From NCBI GenBank assembly GCA_963660435.1, contig CAVKYI010000007.1, forward strand, positions 1-64,000: a stretch of 64,000 bases of DNA, read 5' to 3'. A program made the position numbers and the translations under genes. This document shows, piece after piece, positions 58,725 through 64,000 of the stretch. A model generated the notes under the pieces. That model did not search any database and was not told the origin of the DNA. It saw only the letters and a program-made list of their open reading frames with translations. How positions within the stretch are numbered: the stretch's first letter is position 1; every line of letters starts with the position of its first letter. The stretch comes from Hallerella sp963660435 (GTDB lineage Bacteria; Fibrobacterota; Fibrobacteria; Fibrobacterales; Fibrobacteraceae).

Positions 58725-59641
58725 TGCTCCTATCCGTAATCGTCCCACTCTATAACGAAGAAGAAATCGTCGCGAAAACGTTCGCCGTTCTCGAACGGGA
58801 ACTCGCCGACATCGAGCACGAACTGATTTTCGTAAACGACGGATCCACGGACAGAACGCGCGAAATCCTGGAAAGCCTCTTGCCCGCGACACCGCAGAAC
58901 AGGCTAATCAGCTTCAGCCGAAATTTCGGGCACCAGGCGGCGTTCAGCGCGGGACTCAGGCACGCTCGGGGAAGAGCTGTCGTCATCATCGACGGAGACC
59001 TGCAGGACCCGCCGGCGCTCATCCGCGACATGCTGAAAAAGTGGGAAGAAGGCTACCAGGTCGTCTATGCCCAACGGAAAAAGCGCAAGGGGGAGACTTT
59101 TTTCAAGAAAGCCTCGGCGCACGCCTTCTACAAGATTCTCCATGCGCTCACGAGCATCGACATTCCCATGGACACGGGCGACTTCCGATTGATGGACCGC
59201 GCAGTCGTCGATCAGCTGAACGCTCTCCCCGAGCGGAACCGTTTTCTCCGCGGGCTTGTCTGCTGGGTAGGTTTCAAGAGAACGGGAATTCTCTACGAGC
59301 GCAAGGAACGCGTCGCGGGAAAATCCAAGTATCCCTTGCGAAAGATGCTGCGGCTTGCGATGGACGGCATCACGAGCTTCAGCACGACTCCGCTCAAGAT
59401 AAGCTTTCTCACCGGGACTATCGCTACGACGGTCGCCTTCGGGCTTTTCGTCTGGAGCGTTCTCGAAAAGTTTCTGAACCCGGTGACGACGGTTCCCGGA
59501 TGGGCCTCCCTCATGACGGCAATCGTTTTCTTCGGAGGCATCCAGCTGATGAGCATCGGCATCCTGGGCGAATACATCGGACGGATCTACGAAGAGGTCA
59601 AGCAACGTCCGCTTTATATCGAGGATAAAAATGAAAAGTAG
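58724..59641 (+). CDS. Family 2 glycosyltransferase, DPM1/GtrB-like
   Basis: 305 aa. A cytoplasmic GT-A domain (LLSVIVPLYNEEEIVAKTF, FVNDGSTDRT, IDGDLQDPPALI, MDTGDFRLMDR) is followed by two C-terminal membrane helices (about 228-252 and 262-288). It makes a polyprenyl-phosphate sugar, the donor type used by the GT-C enzyme encoded immediately upstream. It overlaps gmk by 11 bp. Confidence 0.92.
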   Translation: MLLSVIVPLYNEEEIVAKTFAVLERELADIEHELIFVNDGSTDRTREILESLLPATPQNRLISFSRNFGHQAAFSAGLRHARGRAVVIIDGDLQDPPALIRDMLKKWEEGYQVVYAQRKKRKGETFFKKASAHAFYKILHALTSIDIPMDTGDFRLMDRAVVDQLNALPERNRFLRGLVCWVGFKRTGILYERKERVAGKSKYPLRKMLRLAMDGITSFSTTPLKISFLTGTIATTVAFGLFVWSVLEKFLNPVTTVPGWASLMTAIVFFGGIQLMSIGILGEYIGRIYEEVKQRPLYIEDKNEK

Positions 59642-60191
59642 TCTCTTTGTGATGAGCGCGCCTTCGGGAGCCGGCAAGACAACTCTCAAGGACATGGTCA
59701 TCCCGGAATTTCCCGACATGGTCTATTCCATTTCCGCCACGACGCGCCCCCCGCGCGAAGGCGAAATCGACGGCGTCCACTACTTTTTCAAGACCCGGGA
59801 AGAATTCCACAAAATGATTTCGAACGGCGAAATGGTGGAATGGAACGAGGTCCACGGAAACTTTTACGGCACGCCCAAAAGCTTCGTGGAAAAGATGCTT
59901 TCCGAAGGAAAACGCGTCCTTTTCGATCTGGATGTCTTCGGAAAGGTCAATTTCGACAAGGTCTATCCGAAAGCGGTCGGCATCCTGATTCTCCCGCCAT
60001 CGCTTGAAATTCTCGAAAAGCGGCTACGGCATCGCGCGACGGATTCCGAATCGGTCATCGAGCTCCGACTCGAAAACGCGAAAAGGGAAATTCAATTTGC
60101 CAAGGAACACGGGAAGTACGAATACACGATAGTAAACGACAACCTGGAAGACGCCGCGAACCAGTTGCGACAGATTCTGCTCGAAGCCTAG
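59631..60191 (+). CDS. gmk: Guanylate kinase
   Basis: 186 aa. GMP to GDP. P-loop SAPSGAGKTTL, SISATTRPPREGEIDGVHYFF (GMP binding), and a lid region KRLRHRATDSES. GAGG precedes the ATG within the end of the glycosyltransferase gene. Confidence 0.95.
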   Translation: MKSSLFVMSAPSGAGKTTLKDMVIPEFPDMVYSISATTRPPREGEIDGVHYFFKTREEFHKMISNGEMVEWNEVHGNFYGTPKSFVEKMLSEGKRVLFDLDVFGKVNFDKVYPKAVGILILPPSLEILEKRLRHRATDSESVIELRLENAKREIQFAKEHGKYEYTIVNDNLEDAANQLRQILLEA

Positions 60192-60279
60192 CGGTATTCA
60201 GCGCCTAGTCGAGAGAACAGGCAAAGTTCCGACTCGACGATTAACCAAGTCCTCTCAACGGCACGTCGCCGTAATTAAC

Positions 60280-60287
60280 TATATTGC
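60280..60287 (+). promoter_or_regulatory. Possible -10 box TATATTGC before the aminotransferase
   Basis: TATATT lies 31 nt before the ATG at 60317, after an ACGGC-ACGTC-GCCGT hairpin (about 60258-60272). The leader contains AAGGA. Confidence 0.35.
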
Positions 60288-60316
60288 AGGTTGGAATATT
60301 TCCACAAGGACATACT

Positions 60317-61621
60317 ATGACTTTGAATCCTCTCGCCGAATCACTCAACCGCGAACTTTCCGCAAACGGCGCATCCATCTTTCAAATGCTTTCCCGGAAG
60401 GGCAAGGCTATCTTCTTCCCGAGCAAGGGAATCCTCGGCCAGGGAGGCGAAGCCAAGGGAAAGGAAATCAACGCGACCATCGGAACGGCGCTCGAAGACG
60501 ACGGTTCCCCGCTCGTTCTTCCAAGCGTCCAGAAGTCTTTGAATCTTCCGAAATCCGCATTTCTCTACGCACCGAGCTACGGAAACCCCGAACTGCGCGA
60601 CGCCTGGAAAGCGCAGATTCTCCGCAAGAACCCGAGCCTCGAAGGCAAATCGTTCTCCCGACCGGTCGTCTCCGCCGCACTCACCCATGCGATTTCCATC
60701 GCGGGCTATCTCTTTCTCGACGAGAGAGACAAGATCCTGATGCCGGACCTCTACTGGGACAATTACGAGCTCGCTTTCGAAAACGCCTATGGGGCAAGGA
60801 TCGATACGTTCGAAACATTCGAAAACGGAAGCTTTAACGTCAAGGCTCTCGAAAAGGCTCTCGAAAGGGACGGCGTGGGAAAGAAAGTCGTTCTTCTCAA
60901 CTTTCCGAACAACCCGACCGGCTACACGGCGACCGAAAAGGAAGCGATTCAGATAGCGGATGCGCTCGTCCATTCGGCAGACAAGGGAAACAGGATCGTA
61001 GTCCTGCTCGACGACGCCTACTTTGGACTGGTCTATGAAGAGGGAGTCGCCAGGGAATCGCTCTTTACGAAGCTAGTCGATGCGCACAGGGACATTCTCG
61101 CCGTCAAGCTCGACGGTCCGACAAAGGAAGATTACGTCTGGGGTTTCCGCGTGGGATTCCTCACGTTCGGATTCAAGGACGCGACGCCGGAGCAGCTCAA
61201 GGCCCTCGAAAGCAAGGCCGCAGGCGCTATCCGCGGAAACATTTCGAACGCCCCGAGCATTTCCCAGAAAATTCTTCTCGAAGCCTACAAAAGCCCGGAA
61301 TATGTTTCGGAAAAGGAACAGAAATACGCCGTACTCAAGAAGCGCTACGATGTTATCAAGAAGACGCTCGCCGAACATCCCGAATACAGGGACGCTTTCG
61401 AACCGATGCCGTTCAACAGCGGCTACTTCATGTGCGTCCGACCGAAAGGCGTCGATGCGGAATCGGTCCGCGTGGAGCTGCTCAAGAACTACAGCACGGG
61501 GACCATCATGCTGAAAGGCCTCCTGCGGCTCGCCTTCTCCGCCGTCCCAACGGACAAGCTTCCGAAACTTTTCGAAAACGTTTACCGGGCGATTCTCGCC
61601 CTCACACCCCAACAACCATAG
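60317..61621 (+). CDS. Class I/II PLP-dependent aminotransferase
   Basis: 434 aa. ALTHAISIAGYLFLDERDKILMPDLYWDNYELAFE, LLNFPNNPTGYTATEKEA, LDDAYFGLVYEE and the likely PLP-lysine segment KLDGPTKEDYVWGFRVGF show the aspartate-aminotransferase fold. FRVGF carries the substrate-binding Arg. The amino acid is not known. ATG 60317 is chosen for its AAGGA site. Citrate synthase follows 9 bp later, so it may act on a carbon skeleton linked to the TCA cycle. Confidence 0.85.
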   Translation: MTLNPLAESLNRELSANGASIFQMLSRKGKAIFFPSKGILGQGGEAKGKEINATIGTALEDDGSPLVLPSVQKSLNLPKSAFLYAPSYGNPELRDAWKAQILRKNPSLEGKSFSRPVVSAALTHAISIAGYLFLDERDKILMPDLYWDNYELAFENAYGARIDTFETFENGSFNVKALEKALERDGVGKKVVLLNFPNNPTGYTATEKEAIQIADALVHSADKGNRIVVLLDDAYFGLVYEEGVARESLFTKLVDAHRDILAVKLDGPTKEDYVWGFRVGFLTFGFKDATPEQLKALESKAAGAIRGNISNAPSISQKILLEAYKSPEYVSEKEQKYAVLKKRYDVIKKTLAEHPEYRDAFEPMPFNSGYFMCVRPKGVDAESVRVELLKNYSTGTIMLKGLLRLAFSAVPTDKLPKLFENVYRAILALTPQQP

Positions 61622-61630
61622 GAGATTTCA

Positions 61631-62920
61631 ATGGCCGACCTCGCTACCTTGAATTACGAAGGAAAGTCCTACCCGCTTTCCGTTGTGACCGGAACGGAAA
61701 ACGAAAAAGCGATAGACATCTCTAGTCTCCGAAAGGAATCCGGGCTTGTCACGCTCGACTACGGCTACACCAACACGGGCAGCACGAGAAGCCAGATTAC
61801 CTTCGTCAACGGGGAAAAGGGAATCCTCCGGTATCGCGGATACGACATCGAAGACCTGGCGGCCTACACGACATTCCCGGAAACGGCGTGGCTTCTCATC
61901 TACGGAGAGCTTCCCACCCGCGAACAGCTCGGCACGTTCCGCCGGCTCCTTACCGAAAACGCGCTCATCCACGAAAACCTGCTCAACTTCTTCCGGGAAA
62001 TGCCTCCTTCCGCACACCCGATGGGAATCCTCGGCGCGGTCGTCAATGCGCTCGGGCTTTTCACGCCGCGCTTCTACGACGACGAAAGCAAGCAGGACGC
62101 GTTCAACCTCACCGTCGCGAGCCTCATTTCCAAGGTGCGCACAATCGCCGCGTTCTCCTACAAGGCGAGCATCGGCGAACCGTTCGTCTATCCCGACGCG
62201 GAAAAGAGCTACTGTTCGAACTTCCTCAACATGATGTTTTCGAGCAAGGCGAAGCCCTACAACGTCGATCCGCTGTTCGTCCATGCGCTGAACGTCCTTC
62301 TCATCGTCCACGCGGACCACGAACAGAACTGTTCCACATCGACCGTCCGGATGGTCGGAAGCTCCCAGGCGAGCCTGTACGCAAGCGTCTGCGCGGGCAT
62401 CTGCGCCCTGTGGGGACCGCTCCACGGTGGAGCGAACCAGGCGGCACTCGAAACGCTCATGAAGATTCACCAGAGCGGGCTCACCGTGAAGCAGGTCATC
62501 GAACGGGCAAAGGACAAGCAGGATCCCTTCAAGCTCTACGGATTCGGACACCGCGTCTATAAGAATTACGATCCGAGAGCCAAGGTTCTGAAAGGGCTCG
62601 TCCACACGATTTTCGACAGGGAACATATCGCGGACCCGCTCCTCGACATCGCCTCCGAACTCGAAGAAGCCGCGCTCAAGGACGAATACTTCATCGAGCG
62701 GAAGCTCTACCCGAACGTCGATTTCTACTCGGGCATTCTCTATCACGCGATGGGGATTCCCACGAACATGCTCACCGTCATGTTCGCCATCGGACGTCTC
62801 CCCGGATGGATAGCCCACTGGAAGGAGATGCACGATGATCCGCAATCGAAGATCAACCGCCCGCGGCAAATCTATACCGGCTACGAAGCGCGTCCCTGGC
62901 TCCCGATCGACGACCGTTGA
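61631..62920 (+). CDS. gltA: Citrate synthase
   Basis: 429 aa, the type II (hexameric) length. ITFVNGEKGILRYRGYDIEDLA, HADHEQNCSTSTVRMVGSSQ, CALWGPLHGGANQAAL and GFGHRVYKNYDPRA contain the three catalytic residues (His, His, Asp region). It has a strong AGGAG ribosome site and is followed by a terminator. Confidence 0.97.
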   Translation: MADLATLNYEGKSYPLSVVTGTENEKAIDISSLRKESGLVTLDYGYTNTGSTRSQITFVNGEKGILRYRGYDIEDLAAYTTFPETAWLLIYGELPTREQLGTFRRLLTENALIHENLLNFFREMPPSAHPMGILGAVVNALGLFTPRFYDDESKQDAFNLTVASLISKVRTIAAFSYKASIGEPFVYPDAEKSYCSNFLNMMFSSKAKPYNVDPLFVHALNVLLIVHADHEQNCSTSTVRMVGSSQASLYASVCAGICALWGPLHGGANQAALETLMKIHQSGLTVKQVIERAKDKQDPFKLYGFGHRVYKNYDPRAKVLKGLVHTIFDREHIADPLLDIASELEEAALKDEYFIERKLYPNVDFYSGILYHAMGIPTNMLTVMFAIGRLPGWIAHWKEMHDDPQSKINRPRQIYTGYEARPWLPIDDR

Positions 62921-62934
62921 TTCGAAATTCCGAG

Positions 62935-62964
62935 AAAACGCCTGCCCCCGAGCAGGCGTTTTTT
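62935..62964. terminator. Bidirectional terminator between gltA and the MFS gene
   Basis: CGCCTGC (62939-62945), loop of 6, GCAGGCG (62952-62958), T6 on the right and AAAA on the left. It overlaps the stop of the convergent transporter gene. Confidence 0.92.
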
Positions 62965-64000
62965 ATTGGCGAACGAGATGCCGATACGCGGCAAAGCTTA
63001 CCAGAAGCGAAAGGACCGCCCCTGCCGAAAGCGCAAGCCCAAGCGAACGGAAAATGTCGCCGAGACCGACGAGCGGCGTAACCACTCCGCCCATCAAAAA
63101 TCCCGAAGCCCCGAGAAGCGCAGACGCGGTTCCCGCATTTTTCCGTTCGGAATTTAACGCGAGCGATGTCGATGGCGGCTGCAAAAGCCCAAACGAGAAC
63201 AGCAGGCAGACAAAGCAAGCCTCGACAGCAAAAAGCGGCGCGTGGAAATGGAGCGCAAAAGCCGTTAAAAGACCAAAAGCGCACAGCGAAATCCCGCCGA
63301 CGAGAATCATCTTCCGTTCGCTGCCCTTTCCGGCGAGAGCGCACCCAAGCCCGATAGCAATCGCGTTCACGGCAAAGCAAAAGCTGAACGCCATCGGGGA
63401 AAGCCCGTAACCCTGCTGCAAGATGAAAGGCGAAGCCGATATATAGGCGAAAAGGACCCATGCGGAAATCGCATACAGCAAGAGATACCGCCGATACGAA
63501 GAATTTTTCAAGACATTTCCATAAGCCCTGAACGTGAAGATCAGCGGAGCGTGGCTGCGACGGCTTTCGGGAAGCGTCTCCGAGATTCGCGCCGAACCGA
63601 AAAGCAAAGCGAATCCATAGACCAGGAGCACGGTAAAAGTTCCCCGCCAATCCACAAAGCTCAAGAGTATCCCTCCGAGAACAGGAGCCGTCACCGGGGC
63701 AACCCCGTTGATAGCGCTCACGACTGCGAGGAATTTCGTCAGGACCTTTCCGCGGCACTTGTCCGTCGCCATCGCCCGGGCGATAACGATTCCACCCGAA
63801 GCGGCCATTCCCTGCAACAGGCGGAATGCGTCGAACAGAAGAATGTTCGGCGAAAGGATGCACAGGACTGTCGAAACGACAAACGCGACAAGGGAAAGAA
63901 GGAGAAGCCGCTTTCTTCCATACTTATCGCTCAGCGGCCCGACAAAGAGCTGCCCGAGAGCAAGCCCGAGCATACTCATCGTAAGGCTCATCTGCACAAG
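62963..64000 (-). CDS. Bcr/CflA-type MFS drug exporter, 5' end beyond the window
   Basis: At least 345 residues are visible. The gene runs off the right edge, so the first membrane segment is missing. The MFS loop 2-3 motif GPLSDKYGRKRLLLLSL, GMAASGGIVIARAMATD and VAPVTAPVLGGILLSFVDWRGTFTVL are close to Bcr/CflA exporters. About eleven membrane helices remain. The substrate is unknown. Confidence 0.88.
   Translation of the reverse strand, partial: LVQMSLTMSMLGLALGQLFVGPLSDKYGRKRLLLLSLVAFVVSTVLCILSPNILLFDAFRLLQGMAASGGIVIARAMATDKCRGKVLTKFLAVVSAINGVAPVTAPVLGGILLSFVDWRGTFTVLLVYGFALLFGSARISETLPESRRSHAPLIFTFRAYGNVLKNSSYRRYLLLYAISAWVLFAYISASPFILQQGYGLSPMAFSFCFAVNAIAIGLGCALAGKGSERKMILVGGISLCAFGLLTAFALHFHAPLFAVEACFVCLLFSFGLLQPPSTSLALNSERKNAGTASALLGASGFLMGGVVTPLVGLGDIFRSLGLALSAGAVLSLLVSFAAYRHLVRQ

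Noticed and set aside
1..64000. CRISPR arrays, prophage, rRNA, integrase or complete insertion sequence
   Set aside because: No regularly spaced direct repeats of 25-40 bp with unique spacers, no capsid, integrase or transposase reading frames, and no rRNA sequence were seen. The heptad arrays are too short in period to be CRISPR.

Overview
The window is about 64 kb of a gram-negative chromosome, densely packed with housekeeping genes. No single gene proves the taxon. The combination points to the Fibrobacteres-Chlorobi-Bacteroidetes (FCB) group, and a Fibrobacter-like organism is my best guess. The clues are an outer-membrane and Kdo lipopolysaccharide gene set (BamA/TamA-like barrel, kdsB, OmpA), a type B L31, a GH2 enzyme, large intergenic palindromic repeats, and ten exact copies of a Bacteroidetes-type -10 box (TAnnTTTG) placed just upstream of genes. 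Strong GC bias at third codon positions produces many long false antisense ORFs.

Layout. 1-545: gene-free repeats. 546-3380: GH2-family protein. 3444-5185: a translationally coupled minus-strand pair, each gene carrying an HExxH motif. 5359-6183: zinc-ribbon protein interrupted in frame by a 161-bp miniature element. 6234-9707: tRNA-Arg(ACG), a lipoprotein and a class A penicillin-binding protein. 9829-16933 (+): rlmN, a TPMT-like methyltransferase, ychJ-like, argC, obgE, HU/IHF, smpB, amidase, yebC. 17002-19273 (-): ppa, Omp85-like barrel, L31. 19362-19949 (+): LysM-like lipoprotein. 19952-23066 (-): nucleotidyltransferase, maf, rodZ-like, hisB. 23156-28653 (-): an adaptor plus an RND pump fused to its TolC-like outer-membrane factor. 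28749-35055 (-): pmbA, hemL, an AlgJ-like/AlgI-like polysaccharide acetylation pair separated by tRNA-Arg(CCT), repeats and the second copy of the 161-bp element, then a small exported protein. 35534-37573 (+): recG.

37570-51562 is a run of 14 minus-strand genes with almost no gaps (thiL, pilB, pcrA/uvrD, gatC, kdsB, pyrG, comEA, pilM-like, pilN-like, rsmD, coaD, rhomboid, PfkB kinase, DUF2007-like). It mixes type IV pilus/competence parts with housekeeping genes. 51601-53023 (+): a stand-alone receiver-like protein and a TIM-barrel protein. 53256-56072 (-): OmpA-like protein and transketolase. 56166-60191 (+): a GT-C membrane glycosyltransferase with an NPCBM-like tail, a GT2 and gmk. 60317-62920 (+): aminotransferase and citrate synthase. 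The window ends in a truncated Bcr/CflA-type MFS exporter (-).

The most unusual items are the following. (1) A 161-bp palindromic MITE-like element occurs in two identical copies. One is inserted in frame in a protein gene and adds 55 codons; the other sits on a stop codon that it reconstitutes. (2) A modular intergenic repeat combines heptanucleotide arrays, a conserved 32-bp linker and a long inverted repeat. (3) TAnnTTTG-type boxes lie 4-8 nt before several start codons, suggesting leaderless mRNAs. (4) An RND-TolC single-chain pump has an internal signal-peptide-like joint. (5) Two adjacent uncharacterised proteins carry HExxH motifs.
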